A DNA stretch of 64,000 nt from Marisa cornuarietis (GCA_004794655.1 SMMW01000001.1:13979501-14043500), one strand, 5' to 3'. Counted from the stretch's first letter, positions 11,371-23,489 are shown. A program made the numbers and translations. The notes: generated by a model not told the origin, from the letters alone.

Positions 11371-11460
11371 GGCGGCGGCGGCGGCGTTGATGATGATGAG
11401 GAGGAGGAGGAGGAAGAAGAGGAGGAGGAGGAGAAGGAGGAGGAGAAGGAGGAGGAGGTA
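11371..11460. repeat. (GGC)n then (GAG/GAA)n purine tract
   Basis: A short GGC run (11371-11386) is followed, after a few ATG repeats, by about 60 bp of almost pure G and A on the plus strand. Polypurine mirror tracts of this kind can form triplex DNA. Confidence 0.9.
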
Positions 11461-12221
11461 GATATATGTCAAGCTAGGAAACTATAATAAAGATGTTGGG
11501 GATTGTACACGATTTTAGAGGTAAGTGTATTTTACAGTGTTTGACAGATCAAGGACTGGACGCAGGTGGTCCTTCCACGTCTAATAAACCAGTCACGAAA
11601 AAATGAAACATTAATGACAAGTTCAGGACTATCTATTAACAGCAATTTCTTAGTAGTAACCGAGTTTCCCCCTCCTACGCCCAACCCACCCACTTCAAGA
11701 CGATCTGAGAGACTAAACATTTACATAGGGGAAATAAGTCTTAGACAGTTTGAACCAACTCTTGATTGCTTTCATCATTTTTTTTCTTCTTTTTCTACTC
11801 CATCGCTCCATTTTATTAGGCAATACAGTAAAAAGCGCTGATTGACACCAATACAGTGAAGATCGTGTATCCCAGGTTTGTCTCGTCTTGGGTTCGCTGT
11901 TTACGGGGTACAAATGCAAATACAAAGCATCTTTATTAATCCTTTGCAGGAAATTACTAGTTATCTGCCATGTTACTATCACCAGCAAATCACGTCACCA
12001 CTGAGTGCAGCCTCGAAAATTGTGTGAAGTCATTCAGAGAGAAAAAGTCATGACTCCTGAAAAACGCCGCTAAAATAATAAATTAATTAAAAATAACATT
12101 AATATATGCAAAGTCAATATCTGTATCTCGCTAGTCTTCATTTCTCTCTCTCTCCTCTCTGTATTTCTTACCCACTGCAACGTGTCTAAGGGTCTGTTAA
12201 AGGAGTTCTCTCCCCCATCTC

Positions 12222-12222
<1 letters not shown>

Positions 12223-12282
<60 letters not shown>
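12223..12282. repeat. (GT)n microsatellite, 60 bp
   Basis: Uninterrupted GT run. Confidence 0.97.
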
Positions 12283-12283
<1 letters not shown>

Positions 12284-13695
12284 GCTACTTGCAAATAATC
12301 ATCACTCTTTTCATTACTACCTTTGACTCTCAAAGGGATCCGCTTTGACTTTCGCCTGTAAATCAAGAAGGAAGCAGTTCTGAGTTCACCCACCCGCGCG
12401 TTCTCGTTTTAACGTCGTTCACTAATTTCCAGAAAAGAAAATCATCTCAATCTCTTATCTTGCGGCGTTAGAAAAGAGAGCGAAAAACGGCGGAAGAATA
12501 TTAGGAAACCGTGCGCAGCACGTGCATCGTGGCATGTCACGCAACTTCAAGTGTCCGGAGAAAATTGAGCAATCTGTCCGCGCGGCAGCTCTGACCTCCA
12601 TCTTCCTCGACAGCCACTGCCTCTGTCGATGATTTTCATGAACCCATTTCGCCTTTGGCAGTTTTCATGTAAATCACCGAATGTCGGGGTTTCTTTTTGG
12701 GGGGAAGGGGGGAGGAGGAGGGAAGTGTTTTGGGTTCCTTAAGAAGAGAGAGAGAGAAACGGGTAGTTAGAGAGAGAGAAGGAAAACGTCCCTTGATTTC
12801 TGTTTTTGTACTCAGCGTTGGAGAGATCGGTTTGAAAAGAAACTAAGAGGAGAATTTAGAAGTTTTACAGAGATCTATTTTAAAGTTCTTGAACTAGAAG
12901 ACTGTGATATTAAGTATACGGACATTGTTTTTAAACTGATAGCAAAAAAAAAAAACTGAAAAAAAGAAGACTTAGTTGGCCGAAAATAGTTCGGAAGACT
13001 ATAAGAATAGGTGTGGTTTTAATATTAAAACCATTATCAGTTAATTTTTGTATGGTCTTTATCAAAGAAAGGCATTTTTTCCAGCGTGTGGAGGTGGAGT
13101 TATCCTGTCGTAACACTGGGTGTTCTCCTCTTTTTGTGTTTTTCTAGTCTCATCTAACGGTCTGCGTGTACAACGACCTTGTAGAACCAAAAAATCTTTC
13201 GAATGGGGCTTATTCATATCAATGCACAACCAGTATTATGAATCTTTTGAAACAGCCCACTTCACCGAGAGAGCACTGCCTAGTTCGGCGTAGAAGCCTA
13301 TAGGTCGCTGTTCCCGGGTCCTGACCTCTGGTAGTTCAGACGACAGCGTGACGAGGATTTCCAAGCCGTGACTTCGGCCGCCAGTTCCCTCACGCAAGAC
13401 CTCACACCTCGCCAGGCGACCTGGAACTGTCCCGAACTCTAGAGCGGGTTTACAAAAGCGCAGCTTGATGGTGAGGCTCGGATGGATGGGATGGTTGGTG
13501 CTTCTGCGAACAGCGCTCACCCCCACCTACCCCAACACTAACAGAGAAACCCATGCCCGTTCGCTTTTTTTTTTCTTCGCAGCCTGCCGGCACCAGCAGA
13601 GTACAGCATTTCGGCGCCTTATTGTTGAAGCCATAAATAAGGCAGAAGAGGTCCATCACGTTCCAACGTCACATGGAAAGAAGGAAAGGGTTGAG
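12283..13695. other. No gene seen
   Basis: GC is somewhat higher near 12400-12680 and 13250-13640, with GA-rich patches at 12745-12780. No supportable exon. Confidence 0.45.
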
Positions 13696-13733
13696 GGTGG
13701 TGGTGGTAGTGGTGGTGGTGGTGGTGGTGGTGG
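13696..13733. repeat. (GGT)n microsatellite
   Basis: Near-perfect GGT repeats. The reverse strand reads as poly-Pro, which is not evidence of a gene. Confidence 0.9.
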
Positions 13734-13796
13734 GCGTGGAAAGAAAGGAGTAGTGGCTTGAGGTCGAGAAGGTCGGTCTCGAGATACTAAACCTAC

Positions 13797-13830
13797 CTGG
13801 CTCTTCTCGGCGACAAAAGACGGCGGCCAT
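13797..13830 (-). CDS. Candidate first coding exon with YY1-type start
   Basis: On the minus strand the start context is AACATGGCCGCC, which is both a strong initiation context and a YY1-like motif over the ATG. The frame runs 11 codons (MAAVFCRREEP) to a near-perfect donor CAG|GTAGGT at 13797/13796. Many metazoan housekeeping genes begin with a short first exon of this layout. The protein cannot be identified from 11 residues, and the downstream exon was not located. Confidence 0.3.
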
Positions 13831-14642
13831 GTTTTAGATGCGTATGTCATCGCGCTCAAACTGACACTTGAAAACCCATTTGTTTTGCTTTCTCGTATCT
13901 TGCACGCTCCAGTGACTTGCCAGAATGGCGCGGAAAGGTGAGACGATGGATGGTTATAGCAGAACGGCACGAGATAGCGATTGCAGCGACACCTTCCCTC
14001 CTTCTCTCCCTCCCTTACTTTCCAGCCTAGATCCATTCCCCCCACTCAACCTTGTCCCCCCACCCCCACGCTACCCGATGCTGCATGTAACCCGAGGTTT
14101 ACTATGCGGTATGTGCGGTATCGCCGGGTATAGACCTTTGGGGTCTGACCCCAAAAGAGAGTCACTGGCCGAAGGGTGAGATATCGTAAAAAGTTAGAAA
14201 CGGGGTCAGGTGGTAGTGGTGGAGGTAGAGCAGGTAGAGTTGGGTGGTAAGCAGCTGTGCGAAGAATAACTCGCATTCTTTCACCTGTGTCGAACTTCCG
14301 AATGTTGTCTGCGGTTGTCTCAGTCCACGAATCATGCATGATGCCTGAACAGGAATGGAAAGTTGGTCAGCTGTCTCTGTAGGTGGAGCTTGAATTACAA
14401 CCTGTCAATCACGGGGTTGGAGGGGGTAGATAGAGCGCAAGACGGAAGGGGGGGGGGGTAGTGGGGACAATGGTGGATATACCCTTAAAACTAGCCAAAT
14501 TGACTCTTGGCTGGCTAAATGTTCTGAGATGAGTTTTCCCACACGCGTTAATTAAACACTGGGCAGTAGAAATGAGATGAAAGGAGAGACAGAAGGTATC
14601 TCACCATGATGGACCGAGTCACCCTACACAACCTGACGTGAC
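13831..14642. other. No gene seen; CT-rich and G-rich patches
   Basis: There is a pyrimidine-rich block near 13990-14070 and a G run near 14450. No supportable exon. Confidence 0.45.
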
Positions 14643-14775
14643 CTTCTTGCACTCCCTCCCTCCCTGACGTCCGCACCCGGTCAGAGCAAAGTTGTGTTTG
14701 TTGACGACGGTGTCGCCACCCCGCGCTCTCGCCATCATCTGATGAGAATAGTCTCTCTAGCTCCTCTTTACCGCC
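14643..14775 (-). CDS. Candidate internal exon, product unknown
   Basis: On the minus strand a good acceptor (a T-rich stretch ending ACTGTGCAG) precedes an open frame of 44 codons plus one base that begins GGKEELERLFSSDDGES. It could end at a weak donor AAG|GTCACG. Acidic then basic composition suggests coding, but no domain is recognised, and the donor is poor. Confidence 0.25.
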
Positions 14776-16930
14776 CTGCACAGTCTGAAAAAGTGACTCG
14801 TGCCTTGCGGTGACCAGGAAGTCGGTGGAGAACCCGCTTTGAAAGGCGAGAAGTCTGACTGGTTAGTTGTAAAAGATTACTTGCTGCTGTAATACTAAGT
14901 TTTAATCTAGCGATACGGAATCCAGCTGATTAATGACAATTTAAAATTATTCTTCCATTATCATTAAACTAATTGCACCTGTGCAGACATTTTTTTCAAA
15001 AGGATTTAGGGAATCTTATGGATGATGACGATGCACAGGTGTCAGGGAGTGAGAGAGGAAAACGATGTGTGTTTTGACTAAGCAGCGTGATAAACTTCAG
15101 GTCTAGTGTCATTTTAAGGGGATTTTTTCCGGTTAAAGTGGGAGGGCACACACTGGCAACAAAACTTACTGGGCTTGTAGGGAAAATCTAAAAATGGTAA
15201 GGGACATGTCAACTACTTTATTGTCCTGTTCCTTTGTTAATTAAGTCAGGTTACAAGACTACAAACAATAACGCATACTTTATAGCAAAAAAAAAAAAGA
15301 CCGTTGTCTTTGATTAAGGCCATGCCTCTGGGTTGGTAACGAGGGGGAGAGGGGGAATGGAATCAGGAAAACAACGACGATGATGACGGTAATGATAACA
15401 TCGTCGATGTTGACGACGACAACGCTAAAGTACGAGACGTAATAAGGCAGATAGGAAAAGTCGTGCAGCAACCTTGCTGGCCTTTGCTGCGCATTTCTGA
15501 GTGGTCTTTAATTCCGCACTTGCTTGGAGAGGGTAGCGCGACAGACGACCGAGGAGAAAGATCAAGAAGCAAACGACATCAGGGGAGCTCGCCGCGGTCT
15601 CGCTGACACCGCCTATTGAGACCCAGTGACTCGTGACCGTTGATGGTAGTCCCGATAGCTTCCCCGACCGACTGGAAAGCTTCGCTGTGCATAAACTTCA
15701 AGCCCAGAGGGGAACTTTATTTAGTCTGAGAGAGAGAAAAGAGACACGTGAAAAAAAAATCACCATACTCTCTGCTTATGGTCGATGTTGCAGCATTTAA
15801 TTCACTAGCGGTATCTCCGATTTTTTTTCCTCCCTATTTTCTGCTGAATATCTCCGCTGAAGTACAGAAAAAAATATGGACTGTCTACTAGTGAATAAAG
15901 ACGCTGAAAAGTCTTTAATTTATACAGTAGGCGCCTTAGCTGGCAATGAAATAACCTGTTTAGACAGAATTGTCGTCGCCACCTGCTCAGTGTCAAGTAC
16001 CTTTTAAAGGAACATTATAGCCGACGAGATTTTTTCCCCCGTTTTTTTTTTTAAATTAGATACCCCATAATGGCAGACATAATAGTCTGCTTCATTCGAT
16101 AAACACGAGGTTTAATGACTCAGCACAAAGCTTATCGACTAATGGGTACAGGACCTGTCTGTCATACTTTAACCTTTCTTCTATTGTTTCTTTCTCTGTC
16201 AGTCTCTCTGTTTTTGATTGTTTGCCTTTTGGTTGTTCTCGCGTGTCACCTACGTGTTCTTCCAAGCAAATATGCTTACAAATATTAATAAGTTCAGATT
16301 AAAGTTAATATGGTTAAATAAATAAATTAGATAAAATAAAAAATAGGTGAAATTAGAAAATATTAAGACAGAAATATGATCAAATTAGATAAAACCTTCT
16401 GTTGAATATTTAGAAAGAGAAAGAAGTCATCTGACAAGCGACAGTGAATGAAAACTATTCGTTCCAGCTAGGATTTTTATGGTTTCTCTGAATCGTGCTG
16501 AATAAAATGCTAAACCAAATCAAAAATATTTCAGCCTCAAATTGCTGACAGGTTCAGCACTGTCACACGTTTGTGGCAAAAATTACGTTTAGAATTTCCA
16601 CCCACCCCACCCGAGAAGGAAAGTTAGCACACGTGGATCGACCTCAACTGACCCCAGCCAGTCATCGAGAACTGCTTTTAGACAACAAGGTTTTTTTATT
16701 ATTATTTTGGGGCATCATGCAATTTGAGGTTCTGACGTCTTTTTGAAAGTGAGAATTATGAGTATCATTAGTGGAGCTGAGGTGTTCTCTAGCCGGCAAG
16801 AATTTCGTTTCCTGTAGTAAGATATTCGAAGATAATTTTTCCCAGCGCAAAAGGATGTAGTGTTAGATTTTATTTAATACGCTGTGTGCAAGACGGCTTT
16901 TCTGGGGTCAGTCTTAGGGTTACTGAATGG
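14776..16930. other. No gene seen
   Basis: Mixed sequence with GAC/GAT-rich patches near 15360-15425 and an AT-rich block near 16260-16400. No feature supported. Confidence 0.5.
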
Positions 16931-17345
16931 CCTCATAATTGACATTCATGATTGTTTATCAAGATTTCTAAATAAGCAATGGTCTTAAGTTAATGGGTCA
17001 CCTCATAATCGTTCCTGTTTATTTATTTCGTTAAGCTGAGAGATTAGCATGTATTCCGGGGTTAATGTTTTCCTCATGGTCAAATGAAGATATAGAGATC
17101 ATCCCTTAACCTTTCAGGTCGTTGAGATATGAGGTGTTAGAAACCTCGTAGTCAGCCTTATTTATTACAAGAGTTATATTACGCCATTGTCTTGTGGCTT
17201 CTAAGTCACCTCATGATCGATCCTGTTTATTTGTTTGTTTATTTATTACGAGACTTAACTTACGCCAAGACTTATCTTAAAGTTACCTCACGTAGAAACT
17301 GGTTTTAAGTGTGTGCTGTCAGTCGAGTCTGTGGGGCTTAAGTAT
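16931..17345. repeat. Ancient diverged tandem array, six units of about 70 bp
   Basis: Units start with CCTCATAATCG-type sequence at 16931, 17001, 17072, 17144, 17209 and 17286. They continue with TTCCTGTTTATTTATTACG, ACGCCA and CTTAAGTTA elements. Spacing is 65-77 bp. A partial unit may precede 16931. Confidence 0.65.
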
Positions 17346-18292
17346 ATATTCTGAATTGTGTTAGTTATCAAACACGCCCGATTACACCTTTCAGAATTAC
17401 ATCTTAGGTGATTTTATGTCGGAGAAGATGTGACACATCATATCAGATACTCAACAGACTCACGTCAGATATCTGGTGGAGTCGGAAAATTTGACTATTT
17501 CACGTCAAAGCTCCGACAGACTCAGAGCAAATATTAGACAGAGACGCTTTAGAGAAACCCTGAAAGAGATACTTCAAACATCTTTTTTTTTAAATCCCAT
17601 AGTCTGAGATACTTTACAGAGCCACTAGTGATAAGACAGAAGATGCTGTCTTCCCCAATTGTGCGTACTTACTTTGCAGGCTGCCACAATGGAAATAATG
17701 GCTTTTCCTGTTGATCGAAGAAGGCGCAGAAAATTCCAGTTAGGCAAGATGGCAGCTACTCCTGCCGTCAAACGCCGAACAGATCCTCTGACGAACAGCC
17801 GAGGGAATATCTCCGGACCATCTCTCTCTTTCTCTCGTTCTCTTTCTCTCTCTCTCTCATTCTCCCTCTCTTCAGCTATAATAACGCTTTGCGTCAGTCG
17901 TTCCTATCTATGCCCTGGACACTTTATTGTTGCCCGACAGCTACAGCTGACGTGTTCCGGGGGGATAATCGTGGCAAATCGGTGAAGATCGCTTGATCCC
18001 TGATAAGCGAAACCCTGCAATACGCGGTTTAATTTTTCAAAGATGCGATTTTGCGGGCTCTCTTGTCGGACAGTCAGGAGGCTGGCGGGAAAATCAATTA
18101 ATCGCGGAGGCAGGCAGATAGAGTCGACGCACTTTGGGGACATCTCCGCGGAGCGAGCGCACAGAGCAGCCTGCAGACCTTCCAGACAGCAGAGGACACG
18201 CCAAGCGATGTCTAGTGCAAACTGTGCAGATGGAACGGCAAAATTAAAACGCATGGAAAGTGTATAGCATGTGTGGTGGGGGGGGGGAGAGA

Positions 18293-18294
<2 letters not shown>
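17346..18294. other. Mostly unannotated; CT-rich run and one weak ORF
   Basis: A frame from a YY1-like CAAGATGGCAGC start near 17750 runs into a (TC)n tract at 17821-17873, and I do not support it as a gene. A CpG-rich stretch lies near 18040-18190 without clear exon borders. Confidence 0.35.

Positions 18295-18375
<81 letters not shown>
18295..18375. repeat. (GT)n microsatellite, about 81 bp
   Basis: One of the two longest dinucleotide arrays in the window, preceded by a G run. Confidence 0.97.
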
Positions 18376-18376
<1 letters not shown>

Positions 18377-18635
18377 TAGAGAGAGAACGAGAAAGCATAA
18401 CACTGTAATTAACATTTTTTTCAAGTAAATTAGAAACATCTGATCCATTCGCTAAAAACCAGTGATTGAAATTATGTTTACTATTTCACAAGGTTTTTTT
18501 TCCAAATCGTATTGTTTCGTTGTGAATGATATCGTCACATATTTATTTATTGATTTAGTTATTCATTCATCTCAAAAGTCTCGAAAAAAAGTAATACACT
18601 GCTTATTAATCATAACTCAATTACTGTGACTGAAG

Positions 18636-18636
<1 letters not shown>

Positions 18637-18693
<57 letters not shown>
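18637..18693. repeat. (CA)n microsatellite, about 57 bp
   Basis: Uninterrupted CA run about 260 bp from a GT run of opposite strand sense. Confidence 0.97.
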
Positions 18694-18696
<3 letters not shown>

Positions 18697-19665
18697 ATGA
18701 GTTTAATAAGCAACTCGTTTCATTGGTATAATCAGAAATTGGCCCGATGAATATAACCCTTGATTACGCAGTAAACCTGTAAGCATTTTAATTACAGTCG
18801 CTCTAAATCCCACTTTTTCTTCCACCCGAGTGACGTGCGGTAACGCCACGACTTCCTCTACGCCAGTCTACGGCGTTTCTGTGGCAGCAGAGCGACGTCA
18901 CCCTGAAGCTGAAATGCCCGGCTGTTCAGGACGTTGGAAGCTGGCAGCAGCGGACGACTGCCATCAGCGAAAGGTGACGGAGAAAACGAGCGATCAGGTT
19001 TCAGCTGACACGTGATCCCAGTCGGCCGACGTGCTTTTAAATTAGCGAAGAGCGATGAGGAGCCGGAGGATAATGATGATTATTATTGACATCACACTGA
19101 CCTACGTAGTGCAGAAATGGGAACTATCGGCGGACAATGATATAAACCAGAGTCAAGTGCTCTACATGATAAAAATGGTTGCCAAGGTAGGGAAGGTGGG
19201 ATTGCGGGGACGAGTGCACGAAAGGAAAGACAAAGTTAGGTGAGGGAGGAAGGGGGACTAGTAACAGAGGAAAGCATGAAGCTAGAGACAATTTGTAAAA
19301 ATAAAAAAATAAAAATTCTAGCTTCCTGAGAAAAATCAGACTAGTTTTATCGCTCTTCAAATGGAATCATTATGGTAATGGCCCTTGTATTTGTTGTAGT
19401 GTTTACGCCCAGTCCTTTTTGTTCTTCTTCCATCTCTTAACATCCGTTCATTTGATGTTCCCTGCTAGAGTAGTAATAACAGTATTGTTTGTATTGTTGA
19501 AGAACGATAGGGGTGTTTAAATCGTGAAAATACAATGTCTGCAAGTGTTCTGGCGAAAGTAAAGCAGTAGACATAAAAGTTTAATAAATTTAAAGAATAC
19601 GATTAACGATCATACCGACGGGGTCCCATATATCAACATGCCTTCTGCGTCCCACCCCACTTTCC

Positions 19666-19666
<1 letters not shown>
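18694..19666. other. No gene recognised; CpG-rich patch 18830-19050
   Basis: The CpG-rich patch contains GACGTCA and a 61-codon frame with a possible donor AAAG|GTGACG near 18973. Too weak to call. Confidence 0.35.

Positions 19667-19720
<54 letters not shown>
19667..19720. repeat. (CA)n microsatellite, about 54 bp
   Basis: Uninterrupted run, starting a CA/CT-rich block that continues to about 20350. Confidence 0.97.
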
Positions 19721-19723
<3 letters not shown>

Positions 19724-19800
19724 TTATTTCTCGCTCAAAGACATACACATAAACACATCTATGCACACTCTCTCTTTCTCAAACACATGAAATATCTCTC

Positions 19801-19900
19801 TCTTTCTCTCTCTCTTTTTCTCAATCAGACACAATTTCTCTCTCTCAGCCACACTCCCAAACACACAAAGACTCTCAACCACACACACACCTCCCTCAAC

Positions 19901-19955
<55 letters not shown>

Positions 19956-20078
19956 TCTTTTTCTCAACCACACAAATAAGCACACACACACTCACATACA
20001 CACACTCTCTCTCTCTTTCTCAATCAGACACACTCTCTCTCTCTCAGCCCCCCTCCCAAACACACAAAGACTCTCAAC

Positions 20079-20109
<31 letters not shown>

Positions 20110-20150
20110 TATTTTTCTCAACCACACAAATAAAAAAACACACACGCACA
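19801..20150. repeat. Imperfect tandem duplication inside a CT/CA-rich block
   Basis: The phrases TCAATCAGACAC, CCCAAACACACAAAGACT and TTCTCAACCACACAAATAA each occur twice. The first two recur at 199 bp and the third at 154 bp, because the enclosed CA run is shorter in the second copy. This is a segment duplication, with CA length change since. The 190-codon frame across it is low-complexity and not a gene. Confidence 0.8.
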
Positions 20151-20621
20151 CACGTTCTCCCCTCTCTTTAAACCGCACACATAAAACACACACATACACG
20201 CACATACACACAATCAAACATACACTTTTTCTGAACCAAACCACGAACGTATACCTACACCGTGTCTCAACACCACCCCACCCCCATACACACGTACAGA
20301 AAGACGCACTCACCTATATGCACACACAAACAGTATGCACGCGTGTACCAGCACGATAACGCACTACAGTCATACGTTCTTGATTGAAAGTTCTGTCTTG
20401 AGATATTTTCAATCCGACTGATCGGCAATCTAATTTCAGAAGCTGCTTGTAAAACCTGTGGAAAGTACGACATCATTGCACAGCGCAGCTGAGCTCTAAT
20501 GAGCTAAGATCACGAAGACAGCCAGAGGTCTCAGCAACCAGAAGGGATCATATCATCAAACTGACTCTTAGCGCTAAACACCATCTCTCATCTTCTCCAA
20601 CCAATTTTCAGTATGTACACT
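20151..20621. other. CA-rich then unique sequence, no gene
   Basis: Interrupted CA repeats continue to about 20340, then unremarkable unique DNA. Confidence 0.5.
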
Positions 20622-20632
20622 CGCGCGCGCGC

Positions 20633-20677
<45 letters not shown>
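20622..20677. repeat. (CG)n-(TG)n alternating tract
   Basis: A CG run (about 20622-20634) passes directly into a GT run. Alternating purine-pyrimidine DNA of this composition is the classic Z-DNA-forming sequence. Confidence 0.95.
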
Positions 20678-20678
<1 letters not shown>

Positions 20679-20755
20679 TCTATTCCTGTTTATACGTTTG
20701 TGTGTGTTGGGGGGAGGGCGGCGCGCGTCCGCGGTGTAAATATTCGTATGCATAG

Positions 20756-20758
<3 letters not shown>

Positions 20759-20811
<53 letters not shown>
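20759..20811. repeat. (TG)n microsatellite, about 53 bp
   Basis: Uninterrupted, about 80 bp after the CG-TG tract. Confidence 0.97.
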
Positions 20812-20812
<1 letters not shown>

Positions 20813-20990
20813 GCAAATATTCCTGCCACACAAATACGAAGGCAAGTCCTGTCTACTGTGACTGCAAAGACCTCCACACAGTTTTGTATTTTGAGACTTC
20901 TTTCCTAGAAAGCACCCGGAGGAAACAGTTTTATGCCTTCTTGTTTAATATTGAGAACGTCTGCCAAACAGTGTGTACGTTAACCAAAAT

Positions 20991-20991
<1 letters not shown>

Positions 20992-21030
<39 letters not shown>
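20992..21030. repeat. (AC)n microsatellite, about 39 bp
   Basis: Uninterrupted run. Confidence 0.95.
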
Positions 21031-21032
<2 letters not shown>

Positions 21033-21564
21033 ACACACACAGATGATTATCTCAGTACAGTAAGTTTTTTCCTAATCCGCTGAATAATTTTAGGGTCTTC
21101 GATTGTTAACAGTCGACAGAACTGTATATGATAAGTCATGGGACAGACGGAGAGAAGGAAGTGGTCTGATAGGTGGAAGAATTAAGGAATTTGTGAGAGG
21201 AAAGAAAGTGCAGGTGGAGGGAGAGAGGACCGGAGAGACTTTTCACCTTGGAGCGACACAAAACCTTTTAGCATCTTTCCAGCGGCGATGTGAAGGTGAC
21301 GCCAGCAGTGGGCGAGGTGAGTATGCGTCACTGTCTCCAGAGACCTTACGTCACAGTGCTTGCCTTCCGGTGGATGAGCAAATGGAAGTTCCCGCCGCAT
21401 AACGGACACTGATGCTTATGTGCGACTCCCTTTATATTCTTTCACAGCAGCTTCGTTTCATTTCATGATATATTTTTAAACTTTTTGTTACTGTTGATTT
21501 GATGCTTGTCTGTACTTGATGTTCTTGCAGTGTCCGAGAAATGTTCGAGTACCGGACGTTTTAA

Positions 21565-21795
21565 ATTGTGACTTGATTACTTCTGTTTTCAGCATGTTAT
21601 GTCTTAAATTGTGACTTGATTACTTCTGTTTTCAACATGTTATTTATTTGGATTGTGACTTGATTATTTGTGTTTTCAGTATGTTTTCATTGTGACTTGA
21701 TTTTCTATTTTTATTTTTTTTACATTGATCTGACTATATGTTTTTATATATTAGTTTATTTTCATTGCAACTTGAGTATTGGGTATGTTATTTTC
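21565..21795. repeat. Diverged tandem array, about six units of 35-44 bp
   Basis: ATTGTGACTTGATTACTTCTG followed by TTTTCAGCATGTTAT recurs from 21565, 21608, 21652 and 21689. More diverged units follow at 21724 and 21764. The first two units are nearly identical and divergence rises to the right. Confidence 0.75.
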
Positions 21796-22243
21796 TATGT
21801 GATGTGCCTCGACGATACCTACTGTGTGGGACACGAAGGATAACTGCCACGACTCCTGATGCATTGTGATGACGTCATGAGCGATGATACAACTTTCTCC
21901 CCGCTTTCCTTGACGTACTCATCTCCGTCTCCACACCGAGCTGGATGATGTAGTCTAGGCTACGTGCTCAAAGTTAGTCTCACCCAACGGCCTCTGGCTA
22001 TTCACGCGGCTTTCTTTTTTTCTTTTTTTTTTAACATTGACCGTTGGCCATACGTTGCACGTGACAGCGTGTGGCAGTTTAACCTTGAGGTAGCTTACTT
22101 TTACAGCCACCCAGCTGCGTGTGCCAAGTGGAGTGAGCAAGAAGGAGAGAGAGGGAGAAACACACGACTTACAGTGCAGCTCTCCATCGAAGCTCGCTAC
22201 ACGGGTGACAGGTCCAGTGGTGAGCGCCCCTTGCCGGTCGCAG

Positions 22244-22376
22244 TCAATGGAGCGGAAAACTGGGCGCCAAGGCGGTGTGGATCCTGCTCCTCTTGCGACC
22301 GTTTGCGGACGCCAGGGGAAGCCTCATCGACGATGACGTTAATGGAGAGGAGACACCGTTTGTCGTGGACCCTGGT
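22244..22376 (+). CDS. Candidate exon of a secreted or membrane protein
   Basis: A possible acceptor (CCGGTCGCAG) precedes 22244, and a perfect GTGAGT donor hexamer begins at 22377, although the base before it is T. One frame is open here from 22222 to about 22445. It encodes a hydrophobic run (VWILLLLRPFADA), then RGSLIDDDVNGEETPFVVDP. A hydrophobic core followed by small residues and then acidic sequence is what a signal peptide and cleavage region look like. Codons are GC-ending, as in many real exons. There is no in-frame ATG, so the start would lie in an upstream exon. No family recognised. The CpG-rich surroundings fit a promoter-proximal exon. Confidence 0.35.
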
Positions 22377-23415
22377 GTGAGTGTCAGCGGCCAGGCTGCA
22401 AATCATCCGCCACGTCACAGCCGCACGCTGCAGAGGAGCGAGAGCTGACTGACAACTCGTTGGAAAAGTCGATAGAGGAGCTTCGTTCTGCTTGTTCCAG
22501 CTGCGATCTAGAAATAGCTTATCCCAAGCTTGTTTTCACAGACTTTCGGCTATTGGCAGAGTCTTCGGTGTTTACATTTTTTTTAATGTTTCCAAAGATG
22601 ATACTCGTTTTACTGACAAAAACTGCTGGTGTCCTGTAATATTCTTCAAGCGAAGAAGATATAAATAAAGAATTAGCAGAAACAAGTTTCCATGGTGAGG
22701 GTCTAAATTGTAACCATAGACAAGTCTCGTGTTCAAAAAAATTCAAAAAACAAAACAAACAAAAATAGAAAGATCCACAAAAGGAAAGAAGAGCAATATA
22801 TCTTTACTCTCCCATCATAAAATTTTAGCATGTGTCTGCTTATTTAGTTTATATTATCAAGCACCAATCCCCCTCCTCGGCCACTGACAGATACTTCCTC
22901 AATTCCTAGTCTGGTCGAGGATAAAAATATAACCAAACACTTTCAGTTCCTATAAAACATACGATACTGAAATCTTCAAACTGTCAGGAAATCACGAACA
23001 TTTTAACTGTGCTACTATTTTCGGTAGCTTTAGATTTTTCACACCATTATCTCATCCACGTTTATGGTCATGTTTGCATACATCGATTAAATTGAAATAT
23101 TGCGTTGTTGAAATCTGTAAATAAAATATTACTCACCTTTCCTCGTCAGATGGAAATCTGAAAAATGATAATTATTTTCAGATTTCTTTCGGGCGGGTAT
23201 TTGTGCAGTTAATTGATTTGCAAAAATCGCCACCAGGTCTTCTCATAGCCTTGAGCATCATCGAGAACAGCATGGAGGAGCAAAGGGACTGAACTCCGAT
23301 CTCGTGCTTACGGAATTCCTCAAACTGGTCTTATTATATAACGTCTATGATGTTCCTAAAGAGGATGGTGAAAAGATTGAATGCAAATTGTGTAAACGTA
23401 ACATGACACGTACAC

Positions 23416-23417
<2 letters not shown>
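22377..23417. other. No gene seen
   Basis: AT-rich from about 22500; nothing supportable. Confidence 0.5.

Positions 23418-23483
<66 letters not shown>
23418..23483. repeat. (TG)n microsatellite, about 66 bp
   Basis: Uninterrupted. A second short GT run and a GA run follow at 23511-23541. Confidence 0.97.

Positions 23484-23489
<6 letters not shown>

Noticed and set aside
19787..20359. 190-codon plus-strand ORF rich in His/Thr/Leu/Ser
   Set aside because: Translation of CA/CT simple repeats; no complexity expected of a protein.
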